Positions 47,560 to 59,534 of a DNA stretch of 64,000 nucleotides are shown piece by piece. The stretch covers positions 154,625,293-154,689,292 of the forward strand of contig CM043958.1 in assembly GCA_014529385.2 (NCBI GenBank), given 5' to 3'. Under the pieces are notes generated by a model that worked only from the letters and a program-made list of their open reading frames with translations, made no database searches and was not told the DNA's origin. Every line of letters begins with the position of its first letter. Within the stretch, counting starts at the first letter, position 1. The stretch is from Adiantum capillus-veneris. Taxonomy: Eukaryota; Streptophyta; Polypodiopsida; Polypodiales; Pteridaceae. A program made the translations under genes and the position numbers.

Positions 47560-48768
47560 TTCATCAGTAAAGATTGCACATGTTATGATGGACACCAACC
47601 TGGACTTTTATTGATCGATAATATGAAAAGTAGAAGTTGTACAAAAGGTATATTTTTATCAAGTTGTATATCACAAAACGGGTAACTTGAATTTTGTTTT
47701 GGATGGTCATAATACTTTTGCAAACTCCAAAGTCTTACCCATAGGAGTCGATGATGGAATCCTAAGAATGGATTGGCTTAAGGCCAATGGTGCTCACATT
47801 CATTGTAAAAAAGCTTCATTGACTTTTGTAAATAACCAAAATATATACAGTAAAGCTTAACCCTATAGAGAAGAAGCTAGACAAACCTAAACCCAAATGG
47901 CTAACAGAATTTGATTATGTATTTCCTGAAGAACTTTCACAGTTACTACCTAAGCATGAAGTTAATCATGCAATAGAGCTTATTCCAAGAGTTCAACTAG
48001 TTGCTCGTAGACCATACAAAATGTCAGTAATTAAGTCTACGGAACAAAGAGCAACTTCCTCAACTTCTTGAACAAGGCTTCACTCGTCCTAGTGTTTCTC
48101 CATGGAGTACTCCTATTCTTTTCAATTAAAAGAAGGATGGTACTTTAAGTCTTTGTATCAATTATTGTGGATTGAATCAGGTAATAGTCAAGAATAAGTA
48201 TGCAATACCGAGGATTGATAGTTACTCGATCGATTACATGGAGCTTCTATCTTCACAAAAATTGACCTTAAATGAGGATAGTATTAAATAAAAATCAAGG
48301 AGGAGGATATACCAAAGACATGATTCAACACTTGTTTTAGACATTCTGAACTTACTGTCATGCCTTTTGGACTTACAAATGCTCCTGCAACTTTTAATCG
48401 TCTTATGATCGACGTGTTTAGAGAGCATCTTGATGATTATTTTTATTATTTTCTTTGATGATATTTGGTTTACTCAAGAAATAGAGAAGAACATGAACAA
48501 CATGTGCAATGAGTACTTGAACTTTTGTGTCATAATCAACTTTATGCTAAGCGTAGTAAATGCACCTTCTTCATTGACAAAGTGGATTATTTGGGATTCA
48601 TTGTGTCCAAGGATGGTGTTTCTATCGATTCAAGTAAGATCAAAGCTATCATAGATTGGGCTACACCAAAATGAGTAAAAGAAGTACGTGGATTTATTGG
48701 TTTAATAGGATGGTACCGTACGTTTATTGAAGGCTATACTAAGATTGCATTTCCATTGCATTAGGAAA

Positions 48769-49203
48769 AATTTGGACCCTCAAAGGGGCCCTATAAGGAG
48801 GCTTGACATTGCCTCTCTTGCCCAAAGTGGGCAACCCAATGAAGTACATAAACGCTTTGTCAAAACCTTATCAACCAACCTATTATTGGAAAGATCTTAG
48901 AAATCACCAAACTCCGACACATTTGGAGCTGATTTATAGAAGTTATGGCCTCCTCATTAACGATGAAATGTGGAAGAGATTCTATTTATAAGATGTAGTT
49001 GTCACATTAAAAAATGGAGTCTTCTAAAATATAAGGAATCTGATGGCATGCTATATATCAATGTATAGATCTCGGTTAGTACATTCTAAATCCAAAAGGT
49101 CAAACAAGTTTTGATTTCATTTGTAAAAAATTTACCATGTGCCCATTTTGGACAAGTGAGAGAAAGTCAAAGTCCTTATAAGGCCCCTTTGAGAGTCCAA
49201 ATT
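48769..49203 (+). mobile_element. small inverted-repeat element (MITE-like), copy 1
   Basis: Terminal inverted repeats read TTTGGACCCTCAAAGGGGCC (left) and TTTGGACTCTCAAAGGGGCC (complement of right), then TATAAG. It interrupts the outer gypsy between RT and RNase H and encodes nothing. It is similar, in reverse complement, to 58530-58974. The superfamily is unclear because I could not settle a target-site duplication. Confidence 0.8.
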
Positions 49204-50054
49204 ACACTTAAGAAGGCTAAAGTGTTTACTTGGAATGAACATGCTTAGACTAGTTTTGAGAAACTTAAAGAAGCTTTGGTAAATGCTTCAATATTAAAGC
49301 TTTCAAACTTCTCAAAGACATTCCCTGTGGTCACTAATGCAAGTGGATAAGCAATCGGTGGCGTTCTATCTCAAGAAGGAAGGCCAATAGCTTATGAATC
49401 TTGTAAGTTAAGTACACCCAATAGATTATGAATCTTGTAAGTTACGTATACATGAGTTGAAGTATCCTACACATGACTTGGAATTATTGGCCGTTGTGCA
49501 TGCTCTTAAAGTAGGCAAGATTATCTTCTTGGGAGGAGATTTGAACTACACACAGATCATAAAAGCTTGAAGTGGATCTACACCCAACCTGATCTTAATA
49601 TGTAGCAGCAAAGATGGATGGAGTTATTATGCAAATATGATTTTGGAATTGAATATAATCCTGGAAAGGAAAACCTCGTGGACTACATCCTTAATTGACC
49701 TCATTCGAGAAGATATGTCTCATACCCAAATTACATAAATATTCAATACTTATTGAGCTTGAATAATCACACGGAGAAGAAAGAAAGGCAAATAAAAATC
49801 CTCCATGTTGAAGACAATGATAGTTACTTTAATAATCGTCTTTGTAACCAAATCATGGTGGAATCAAACTTCAAATACTACCGAAAGCTTACGATATACC
49901 TATTGCAGGACATCCAGGGTACATTAAGACTTATGCTACTATAAGGAAGAGTTTCTTTTGGTCATGACTAAAGCATAGTGTGTTTAACTATGTTACAATA
50001 AGTTTAAAATGTCAACATATTAAAGCTGAATGAGTTCAATACCCTGGTAAGCTT

Positions 50055-50059
50055 CAACC
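50055..50059. repeat. target-site duplication CAACC, left of inner gypsy
   Basis: CAACC precedes TGTCATAAAATA at 50060; AAACC follows the other LTR at 58049-58053 (one mismatch). Ignoring the insertion, the outer integrase reads on in frame as L-Q-P-I-D-A-P. Confidence 0.8.
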
Positions 50060-51080
50060 TGTCATAAAATATAATATCTAACTTTACCAAATGATAATCT
50101 CATATTAAACTGATCATTTAATGTGGGAGAATAAACGGAAACAAGAGTTAGAATAGAGACGTGCTTCTAGACCTATCTCAACACGGGACCAAAAGGAGAG
50201 ATGGTTGCATCTCAATAGGGGTCCAAAAGGAGATGGTCTATCAAAGAGCAATGTGCAATAAGTGCTTCTAGACTTACCTCAGTAGGGGACCAAGAGGAGA
50301 GATGGTTACATCTCAATAGGGGTCCAAAAGGAGGTAGTATATCAGAGAGAAATGTGCATCTAATGGAGCTTAAAATACCTTAGGGTTAGCTTCATTAAAT
50401 ACCTCCAATGGTTAGTGTTAAAAGTCCTTTGACCTTAGGCAAAAGCTAGGGCTGAGCTTGAGGTGGGAACCCAACCTAAACTTACCTTTGACCTTAGGCA
50501 AGCTAGGGATGAGCTTGAGGTGGGAACGCGACCTAAACTTGCCTTTGACCTTAGGCTGAGCTTGAGGTGGGAACACCACCTAAGGTGCTTCTCATACTTG
50601 ATGACTAAGGTACTTGAGGTACTTGTCATACTTGATGAGCAAGGTGCTTGAGAAGCTTCCTATGCATGGGGGGTAAGGTGCTTGAGTCAAAAAGAGACCC
50701 TACAAACTTAATGAGGAAGTTTCTTGAGAATCTTCATATGCATGAAAGTCCCAAGATTTCCATATTCATTGCATCACCTAGGTAACAAGGAACACAAAGA
50801 TTGTATTGTACCAAGTCTCTCTTGATGGGAGAAACTATAGTACAAATGCCTATTGGAGGGGGGACCGGCTATGTATGAATCCAATCCGCAACTATTTTCA
50901 TGTTCTCTAAACTCTCTCTCTTGAAAAAGTATTGTTCATGACAAGTTAAGTAAGTACCACGTTTATGTTGCTACCATCAATTAAGTTCACTCGCTATGCT
51001 TACAAAGTAATCTCACAAAAGTGCTTCATGTAATTTCTTAATTAGGCTACTCTCAAATTTCATAGGTCATTTCCATTACA
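50060..51080 (+). repeat. inner gypsy 5' LTR (internally deleted)
   Basis: 1021 bp. Three 57-60 bp sub-repeats with CTTTGACCTTAGGCAAGC and GAGCTTGAGGTGGGAAC lie at 50427-50590. The sequence jumps at about 50752 from the counterpart of 56975 to the counterpart of about 57727, losing about 750 bp relative to the 3' LTR. Confidence 0.93.
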
Positions 51081-51081
51081 T

Positions 51082-51093
51082 TGGTATCAGAGC
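51082..51093 (+). promoter_or_regulatory. inner gypsy primer-binding site (tRNA-iMet)
   Basis: TGGTATCAGAGC, the canonical plant initiator-Met site, one base after the LTR end. Confidence 0.92.
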
Positions 51094-51493
51094 ATTTGGT
51101 TTCTCTTTTCTTGCTTAAGAAGAGAGGTCCTTAAGTAGCCTATTAATGGTTGACTTTGTTAATTATATAAGGGTAAGTGGGACTGGGATCTATTATCAGT
51201 TTTGTTCAGCCCACTATATGGGATATGGTGCACACCTCGGGAGATTTGGTCTTAATAATGGAGTCTTTTTAGACTTCCTATGGCTTTTTTATTATTGAGC
51301 CATAAGAAGTCCGAAAGGAGCTATCCCTTGGCAGCTCTGCTATGTTAGACCCACTCCACTACTCTCTATAATTAACCAATTCGAGCCATGGGTGTAGATA
51401 CTTAAGTGCCTATTTTCAAAGGCTAAGAGAGTAGCAACTAAGGTTTTGAATTGCCAAAGCATACACTAAGTATATACGTAAGTTTAATTAACA

Positions 51494-52760
51494 TGGCTAA
51501 GTACAATAACCAAGAGAGTAGAATGAACATTGATAACTTTGATTTTGCACATGAAGGTGCTAATGATGATGCCCCCATGTTTGTTAATTATCTTGTCACT
51601 AGGTTGCAACAAGCTATGGGCAACCCTGCTTTGCAAGCCGAAGTTACTCAACAACTTCGTGCTTATGGGATTTTCTTTCCTCTCCAAGAGGAGAGAGAGC
51701 TTAGGAGGCCTCTTGATGAGACCCCAAAGGAAGACTCTCTCCCATAAGAGAGGAGGAATCCAAAGAACAAGAAAGTAATGAATCCCTAAGTTCCTCTGAA
51801 GATGTGGCTCCAAAAAGATGGCAGACTATACGATCGCCAACTCCTCCCAAGAGGAAATGGTTAACCCATACTTCTTCTCCTCATCACTTCAAAAAGGGAA
51901 GAGAGGAAACAAGGAAGAAAAGGACAAGAAAGAGGTCAGCCTCTTCTCCTTCTTCTTCACCTTTCTCCTCTTCAATGAAAGCAATAGTTATTCTCCTAGA
52001 TAATACAAGAGGGGAGGACATCACAAATCTTATCTTGCATGGTGAAGGTCACAAAAGCTCAAGAAGTTCAAAGAGGGAGGAAAGAGTATCTTTTTTCTCA
52101 CCTATAATGGCACCTTTGGTGCTACTGACAAAGTATTGGCCTTCATCCAACAATTTGACGTGGCCTTTGGAGACGAGGGCTTCATGGAGTTCTCCAAGCT
52201 ACACCATGTAGCTATCCACTTCCAAAAATATGATCATCAATGGTGGGATAGCCTTTGTGGCAACGGCGCAGCCCCAAAGAAAAAACTCTACGAGTTTCCA
52301 TCATGGAGAAATTTCTTGCAAGCGATGCAAAGGACAAAGTGCTCACCGAATGGTGGAGTTTTAGGCTTATCTCTCATGAGTCTATCCACAAATATGTGGA
52401 AAAGTTTTGGGATTTATATCTCAAGGCTATTGTCTTTCAAAAGATAGACTTTGTCGAGAAAAAGCAACAATTCTGTGCGGGATTACCCAAAGAGATGGCC
52501 GAGTATGTCAACTCTTAACGGCCTGGTTCTATCACCGAAGTAATCCATCACACCATGGTTGCTTCGTGTATCAATTTCCAATAAGGGGCTAGAAGGAATG
52601 TCAAGCCCATGGAAAATAAAGACAAAAGTGATGCCAAGAGGAAACCCAATGCCCAAAATTCTTACCAAGGCTATTTCAACAACAACAAAAATCGGTCCAA
52701 GGAGAACGGAGTTTACAAAGGTAAATATAAACTCTCTCCTAAAGAGCTAGAAGTTTTTTT
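51494..52760 (+). pseudogene. inner gypsy gag (broken)
   Basis: ATG 51494 begins M-A-K-Y-N-N-Q-E-S-R-M-N. The first frame ends at 51747. After a Ser/Lys-rich stretch, 52136-52250 holds Q-Q-F-D-V-A-F-G-D-E-G-F and W-W-D-S-L, and 52255-52518 holds F-L-A-S-D-A-K-D-K-V-L-T-E-W-W and Q-Q-F-C-A-G-L-P-K-E-M, typical of the retrotransposon gag domain. A zinc-knuckle remnant, H-K-C-F-K-C-G-E-Q-G-H-G, lies at about 52768. The last Cys is not in place. Gag would form the particle and bind RNA. Frameshifts near 51750, 52130 and 52250 break it. Confidence 0.8.
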
Positions 52761-55700
52761 TAAAGGACCACAAATGTTTTAAGTGTGGGGAGCAAGGCCA
52801 TGGTTACATCCTTACTCCAAGAGAATTGCCCGTAATGAGACTTCTAGAGCCTCTATGTTTGAAGCTCCAAAAGAGGATGCTCATTGCCAAGGATTTCTCC
52901 TTTCCCATGCTTGGGGAAAGATGCAAGAGCATGATGCCTTTATTCTGTTTGACCCTGGTTCAACTCACAACTGCATATCCACGGAGTTGACCACTAAGCT
53001 TAGGCATACAAGCCCACGAGATGGGAAATGCATTGAAAGCCAATGGAGCTATCAAGGGTTAAGATGTCTCAGTTACTTCCTTAATTGAAAATTAAGGCTT
53101 CATATCCAAAGCTATGTGGACAAAAATGATTTCTTCATCTCCCCTCTCATACATGAGAATGTTATTGTTGAGGCAACATGGTTTAACCGCATGGTTTCCA
53201 ACATCAAGTTCCCTGAAAGGAGAATCTACTTCACCTACAGAGAAGAGAGCATGTACATAGATGCTAATGAGTCGGGGAACACCATATCCTTGCAATAAAG
53301 GGAATCAAGAGGAATTAAATTTTTCTAATTTCCTAAATGGATCCCAAGATGTTTTCATTGATGACATCCCTAGTGATCCATCTCTAAAATGAGGGATAAT
53401 GACCATACAATTGAGCTCCTACTAGGAATCTCACTGCCTAACAAACCTTCTTACCAAGTTTCACAAGCTCAACAAGAGGAGATCATGAGGCAGGCATGAA
53501 TTGGTGGAAAAAGGGATGGTGAGGTCTAGCTCCTCTCCATTTTGTTCACCATTTCTTTTAGTGAAAAAGAAAGATGACACATATCACATGTGTGTCGACT
53601 ATAGAGCACTAAATAAGATCACTATCAAAAATAGATTTCCCGTGCCATGGGTAGAAGATCTATTTGATACTTTACAAGTTTTGGCCTGACAAATGCTCCA
53701 AACGCATTCAAACTCATGATGGACAAAAAATTCAATCCATTCAAATTCTCTTGAGGAGTACAAGCGACACCTCCATGTAATCTTTCAATTTGTGAGAGAG
53801 AATAAGCTTTTCATTAATAAAAAGAAAAGTGACTTTTTCCTACAAGAGATGGCACGCGTATGGATCCAACAAAGTTAGAGATAATAAAAGGATAGCCTAA
53901 TCCAAGAAATCTACAGGAGGTACGAAGCTTCATAGGTATGTGTGCATACTATAGATGCTTCATTAAAAAAATTCTCGCTAATAGCAAGCCCATTATATGA
54001 CTTAACAAATAAGAACGTTAAGTATTCATGGACTGCAAATATGCAAGAAGCTTAAAGAGAATCTTATCTCTCAACGTGTGCTCACACTACTAAATCTCTC
54101 AAATCCATTTGTGGTCCAATGTGATGCTTGTGGTAATTGCCTTGGAGCTATTTGGCTTCAAGAAGGGCATGCCATAGCATCTGAGAGTCAAAGACTCAAC
54201 TTTGATAAGTGAGTATTGGGCAAATACAAAAAAGAGCTACTAGCTAATCTATATGCCCTAGACAAGTGGAAACACTCTCTCTCGGGGACTCCATTCATCC
54301 TACAAATGGATCACAAAGCCTCAAGAACTTCATGATGAAAACCAAGCTCTCTGACAAACAAACGAGGTGGGAAACTTTTCTTTTGCAATTTAAATTTCAT
54401 ATTGCTCACATTGTTGGCAAGCACAATCAAGTGGTCAATGCACTTTCACAACGACCATGGGTAAATGTGGTGTCTATAGCAACTCACAATGATCTATCTT
54501 TTATGATAGATGAATATGCTACTGACCGAGACTTTAAGTATGTAATTACATCCTTTGCATTAGGGAAGAAAAAAGAACCATTCACCTTGAAGGATGGTTA
54601 TCTTCCAAACGGCAATAGGCTATGTGTTATTCACCCATACAATAAGAAAGTCATGTATGAAGCCCATACTTCTCCTTATGAGGGGAAAAAAGGGAATCCA
54701 TAATCTACTCTTCAAGGATTAGAAATGTATTTTTGTTGTTCTACCATGAAAAGTAAACATATAAGAGTATGTTTCAAAATGCGTGGTATACCAAAAGTTG
54801 AAATTTGATCGAGGGAAGCAACTTGGATTGTTTCAGTCTAGACAGGCTTAACAAGAAAACACACTTTATGCCTTTCAAAAAGACTATTAAGGCACATCAA
54901 ATGGCAACCCTCCTCAGATCTCAAATTTTCAAGTATCGTGGCTTGCCAACATCCATAGTGTCGAACAAAGATCCTAGAATGACCAGTAATTTCTATAAGG
55001 GTCTCTTTGAGAATCTAGGAAATAGATTAAATTTCTCTTTTGATATATCATCCACAAATGGATGACCAAAGTGAAATAACTAATCTAATGATTCTTGATC
55101 TACTAAAAGCCTATGTCACGGACGTGGATCAACGTTCTCAATGAGAGAAGTACTGACCTCTTATGGAGTATGCGTACAATGAAATTGTACATACTTCTAT
55201 GGGAAAAGCGCCTTTTGAGGTTACAGAGATAAGATCCAAAAGTCCCTTACTACTTAAAGTACATGGGAAGATCTTCACTCTGTTGATGAATATAGCCGAG
55301 ACTCACAAGAATCTTTTCCAAAGATTAAAATATCCATCTCAAAGCAAAGGAAAAAAGGGCTACTATTAATGATCATAGAAGAGCCTTAGCCTTTAAGAAA
55401 AATGATTGGGTCTTGCTAAAGTTTCTCAAAGCTCATCTAAGGCATACTACGGGCAAGAATCCTTCGAGCCACCAAGAGTATTATGCTAAACTAGCAAAAA
55501 GATACTATGGTCCTTTTTAAATTCTTAAGCAAATCAATGAGATGGCTTATCAATTAAAGTTGCCCAGCCATTGGCTCATACACAATGCTTTCCATGAGAG
55601 CCTACGTAAGCCTTACAAAGGAGCACCATCAAAAGAAGCAATAGTTGCAGACCCTCCAAAAATCAAAGATCAAGAAGAAGTACTTCAATCTAAGTCCATC

Positions 55701-55860
55701 CTATGACATGAAGACAAGGTATTAAGAAGCGGTAAGATTATCTGACGATATCTTATTAAGTTAAAGAATTATCCTTTCAAAGATGCTAAATGGATGCAAG
55801 GAACCTAGCTTAAGGATAATATAAACCTTGTCAATGCTTACAATGCTGCACTAGAGTAAG
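52761..55860 (+). pseudogene. inner gypsy pol: protease, RT, RNase H, integrase, chromo-like tail (broken)
   Basis: Protease motif L-F-D-P-G-S-T-H-N (Asp codon 52951; Pro where Ser/Thr is usual). RT part 53501-53689 (V-R-S-S-S-S-P-F, L-V-K-K-K-D, C-V-D-Y-R-A-L-N-K-I-T-I). The next 50 or so codons up to F-G-L-T-N-A-P (53686) are missing. The F-x-D-D catalytic region is not readable before L-F-I-N-K-K-K (about 53805). R-S-F-I-G-M-C-A-Y-Y-R (about 53925). RNase H: V-Q-C-D-A-C-G-N (54118) to K-H-N-Q-V-V-N-A-L (54420). Integrase: V-V-S-N-K-D-P-R-M-T-S-N-F (about 54955), then P-L-M-E-Y-A-Y-N-E (about 55160) and A-P-F-E-V. C-terminal: A-K-R-Y-Y-G-P-F (55495), L-P-S-H-W-L-I-H-N-A-F-H-E-S-L, and Y-P-F-K-D-A-K-W (55770). 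At least ten stops or frameshifts. Confidence 0.85.
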
Positions 55861-56214
55861 CATATGAAAATGCATCTTAACTGAAAAATGTTTTTGTCTT
55901 ATAAGACTAGTTCTCTTTTTATTGTGCCACAAATTTAAATAGTATGCATGCGTAGAATCATGTTTGTGGTGATGACGTCTCCCAAACACCAAGTAGAACT
56001 TGTCACTCTACTTTGGAAGTATGATATGGACTAAAGAGCAGACATGCTTGCGACAGCTACGTCTCCCAAGCACCAAATAGACTAGTCATCCATCTTGGAA
56101 TGATGTCGTACAGTAAAAAGGGATCCTCTACCCGCTAAGAAACATGGACTAATGACTAGGATTTATCTTCTCTACCTCAGAATCACGGACGACTATGATT
56201 TCAAAGAGAGGTAA
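55861..56214 (+). other. inner gypsy 3' untranslated region and polypurine tract
   Basis: Noncoding. CAAAGAGAGGTAA just before the 3' LTR (56202-56214) is the likely polypurine tract. Confidence 0.65.
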
Positions 56215-57162
56215 TGTCATAAAATATAATATCTAACTTTACCAATTGATTTTCTCATATTAAACTGATCATTTAGTGTGGGAGAATAAACAAGAACAAG
56301 AGTCAAAATAGAGACATATGCTTCTAGACCTATCTCAACACGGGACCAAAAGAAGAGATGGTTGCATCTCAATAGGGGTCCAAAAGGAGATGGTCTATCA
56401 AAGAGCAATGTGCAATAAGTGCTTCTAGACTTACCTCAGTAGGGGACCAAGAGGAGAGATGGTTACATCTCAATAGGGGTCAAAAAGGAGGTAGTCTATC
56501 AGAGAGAAATGTGCATCTAATGGAGCTTAAAAGACCTTAGGGTTAGCTTCATTAAAGACCTCCAATGGTTAGTGTTAAAAGTCCTTTGACCTTAGGCAAG
56601 CTAGGGCTGAGCTTGAGGTGGGAACCTAAGCTAAACTTACCTTTGACCTTAGGCAAGCTAGGGCTGAGCTTGAGGTGGGAGCCCAACCTAAACTTACCTT
56701 TGACCTTAGGCAAGCTAGAGCTGAGCTTGAGGTGGGAACCCGACCTAAACTTGCCTTTGACCTTAGGCAAGCTAGGGCTGAGCTTGCCGTGGGAACTCCA
56801 CCTAAGGTGTTTGTCATGCTTGATGACTAAGGTACTTGAGGTACTTGTCATACTTAATGAGGAAGGTGCTTGAGAAGCTTCCTATGCATGGGGGGTAAGG
56901 TGCTTGAGTCAAAAAGAGACCCTAAAAACTTAAAGAGGAAGTTTCTTGAGAAGCTTCCTATGCATGAAAGTCCCAAAGTTAGGGGAATCTTTGACCTAAC
57001 CTTCCACTCACCCAAAGGGCACCCCTTTTCTAAAAGGGCACATGGGATACATGTAAGACTCTCACTAAGCTTAACCACATGGTGTGCTTGAATGCTATTG
57101 GTTGGGTTGAAAGAGGGGTCCAATGAGCTTCTAGTTCCATCCAAGAAATATCTAGATATTTT

Positions 57163-57194
<32 letters not shown>

Positions 57195-58048
57195 AAGAGG
57201 TAAGGAGGACACTTGTCAAAAGACTACCCATGTACTTGATTGCATGCTACATGTGATTAGCTAGGGGGAGAGGGTCCAATGAGCTTGCAGCATGTGGAAA
57301 AGTTGCAACTCACCCCAAGAAAGCAAGGGGGGTGCTAGGGGGATATACAACACACACACACTAATTTTGTGGACCATTCTCACTTGGTGAAAGTTGAGGA
57401 ACACCATTCTCCAACCTTGTGAGAAGTAAGAGTCTATATCAACACTCTTGGCTATTTAATGCAAATCCAACCAAGAGCCATGCTTCAATGCTTAAGTTTT
57501 CCATCTTCTCCATCTTCATTACTATGCTATTATATATGCTAGCAAGAAGAGAAATGATAAGTGAGGAACTATTTCTTTCTCCTATGAAATGTTTCTTCTT
57601 TCTCTTCCCTATCCTCATTCCCCACTAGCTCTCTCCACCTTCAAAGGTGTTTGAGGCCTTGGGACTGAGGCTTGGGATAGTTAATGCTTTCTACAAATTT
57701 TATGTTATTCTTGTGATGCATGAAGCTTTCCATATTCATTGCATCATCTAGGTCACAAGGAACACAAAGATTGTATTGTACCAAGTCTCTCGATGGGAGA
57801 AACTATAATACAAATGCCTATTGGAGGGGAGACCGGCTCCGTATGAATCTGGTCTTCAACTATTTTCATGTTCTCTAAACTCTCTCTCTTGCAAAAGTAT
57901 TGTTCATGCCAAGTTAACTAAGTACTATGTTTATGTTGCTACCATCAATTAAGTTCATCTGCTATGCTCACAAAGTAATCTCACAAAAGTGCTTCATCTA
58001 ATTTCCTAATTCCACTACTCTCAAAGTTCATAGGCCATTTCCATTACA
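56215..58048 (+). repeat. inner gypsy 3' LTR (full length)
   Basis: 1834 bp. It holds four 57-58 bp sub-repeats starting CTTTGACC at 56583, 56641, 56698 and 56755, and a (CT)n tract at 57167-57195. The open frames across the sub-repeats on both strands are repeat shadows. TGTCATAAAA starts it and CCATTACA ends it. Confidence 0.93.
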
Positions 58049-58053
58049 AAACC
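58049..58053. repeat. target-site duplication AAACC, right of inner gypsy
   Basis: Counterpart of CAACC at 50055-50059 with one mismatch. Confidence 0.75.
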
Positions 58054-59534
58054 TATTGATGCACCATAAATGAAATGGGAATGCATATCCATGAGTTTCA
58101 TTACAGGACTTCCTACATCTCTAGATATGAATCTATTTTTGTAATTGTTGATATTCTTACAGTCAAGACAATGTTTATGGCTAAGGATAAAGATCAAGTC
58201 GTATAATTTTTTATCGTGATGCAAAGTTCACCTCAAATTTCGGGAAAGCTTTATTCTCAACTACAGAAACCTAGTTGGCCTTTAGTAAGTAGCTTATCAC
58301 CCTCAAACTAATGACAGACAGAAAGAACCAATTAAAGAATTGAAGACATGCTAAGAGCTTATCGTATGCATGAGCGGGGTAAATGGACCAGATATTTGTA
58401 TTTGGTTGAATTTGTGTATCACTCCTCATTCCAACGCTCAATTGGGATGTCTAGTATGGACAAGAGTGTCTTACTCCATTAAAATGGAGAAACCCTCTAA
58501 AACGAGTTCAAGCATCCAACATTAGGGAAATTTTGGACTCTCAAAGGGGCCCTATAAGAACTACTTTCTCTCTTTTGTCCAAAACGGATGCACGGTAAAA
58601 AAATTTACAAATGAAATCAAAACTTGTCGGACCTTTTGGATTTAGAATGTACTCATCAAGATCTATTCATTGATGTATAGCATAGCATCAGATTCGTTAT
58701 ATTCTAGTAGATTCTATTTTTTGATGTAACAACTTCGTTTTATAAATGGAATCTCTCCCCACATTTCAACTTCAGTGGGGAGGAAATAAATTCTACAAAT
58801 CAGCTCCAAATTTGTCAGACTTTGGGGATTTAGAACCTAATTTCTAAGATCTTTCCAATGATATGTTGGTTGATAGGGTTTTGACAAACGGTTTATGTAC
58901 TTCATCGGGTTGTCCACTTTGGACAAGAGAGAAAAAGTCAAGCCTCCTTATAGGGCCCCTTTGAGCATCCAATTTTTTTCTAATGAGAAATGTTGGATAA
59001 AATGTAACTATAGACCCACCTTATACGACAAGATATTAAGTTTTCTCAAGATAGACCCTGAACGATCTACTTGACTCTTTAAAGAAGGAGATATTGTATT
59101 TTTAAGAGTGAAACCCAAACATAACTCCTTATTAGAGGGTAAATATAAAAAGCTCAGTGCCAGATATTATGGACCTTTTGTAATGAGAGAGAGGATCAAT
59201 GATCAAGCTTACAGACTCTGGTTACCATCACACATAAAGGTACATGATATTTTTCACGTCAGCTTTCTCACGAGGTATGTACCTGATCCGAATCGCATTC
59301 TTGATGATTTTTTATTATCTACCTCTATCGATGGAACTTTTGAAGTATATCCTAAAGCGATTCTTCAAAGTAGAACTAAGCTTGTTCGTAATCGGACCAT
59401 TATTGAACACCTTGTTCAATGGTCGACATATGTTGAGGAAGATACTACTTAAGAATGTGATGATGCAATGAGACTAAATTACCTAGAATTCATGTCGAGG
59501 TGAGGACACCTCAAATTTTTCAAGTGTGGGAGGA
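58054..59534 (+). pseudogene. outer gypsy pol: integrase core to chromodomain-like tail
   Basis: Directly after the inner LTR. I-D-A-P leads to C-I-S-M-S-F-I-T-G-L-P-T-S, the start of the integrase core; further on F-Y-R-D-A-K-F-T-S-N-F-G-K-A-L-F (about 58213). E-D-M-L-R-A-Y-R-M-H-E-R-G-K-W, Y-L-V-E-F-V-Y-H-S-S, and G-Q-E-C-L-T-P-L-K-W (to about 58490). A small element interrupts at 58530-58974. 59108-59452: K-L-S-A-R-Y-Y-G-P-F, Y-R-L-W-L-P-S-H-I-K-V-H-D-I-F-H-V-S-F-L, then P-K-A-I-L-Q-S-R-T and V-Q-W-S-T-Y-V-E-E-D-T, a chromodomain-like tail ending TAA. GTGTGGGAGGA (59524-59534) is the polypurine tract. Confidence 0.87.
58530..58974 (-). mobile_element. small inverted-repeat element (MITE-like), copy 2, inverted
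   Basis: TTTTGGACTCTCAAAGGGGCC at the left; the right end, complemented, is AATTGGATGCTCAAAGGGGCC. Interior words match copy 1 in reverse complement (AAATCAAAACTTG, ATTCATTGATGTATAG, CAAATCAGCTCCAAAT). ATCCAACATT outside the left repeat pairs with AATGTTGGAT just outside the right (58513 and about 58986), so the inverted repeat may be longer. Confidence 0.8.

Larger units (their letters stand above)
47560..50059 (+). pseudogene. outer gypsy pol: protease end, RT, RNase H, integrase zinc region
   Basis: F-V-L-D-G-H-N-T-F and I-L-R-M-D-W-L-K-A-N-G-A-H-I (47690-47810) are the protease C-terminal half. K-W-L-T-E-F-D-Y-V-F-P-E-E (47895) opens the RT. V-M-P-F-G-L-T-N-A-P-A-T-F-N-R (48358-48402) and V-D-Y-L-G-F-I-V-S-K-D-G-V (48580) are RT landmarks. 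K-E-V-R-G-F-I-G-L-I-G-W-Y-R (48675) follows, then a small element at 48769-49203. L-K-E-A-L-V-N-A-S-I-L-K-L and T-H-D-L-E-L-L-A-V-V-H-A-L-K belong to RNase H. I-A-G-H-P-G-Y-I-K-T-Y-A-T-I-R-K-S-F-F-W (about 49900) and C-Q-H-I-K-A are the integrase zinc region. Many stops. The frame breaks at L-Q-P next to the inner LTR at 50060 and resumes at 58054. Confidence 0.88.
50060..58048 (+). mobile_element. Ty3/gypsy LTR retrotransposon (inner), 7989 bp, nested in outer gypsy
   Basis: 5' LTR 50060-51080 and 3' LTR 56215-58048 both run TGTCATAAAATATAATATC...CCATTACA. A primer-binding site TGGTATCAGAGC follows at 51082. Gag and pol are on +. The 3' LTR is 813 bp longer, mainly because the 5' copy lacks an internal segment. 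All coding regions carry stops, frameshifts or deletions. Confidence 0.93.

Noticed and set aside
56552-56873. About 100-codon repetitive open frames on both strands in the gypsy LTR
   Set aside because: They follow the 57-bp LTR sub-repeats; the LTR is noncoding.
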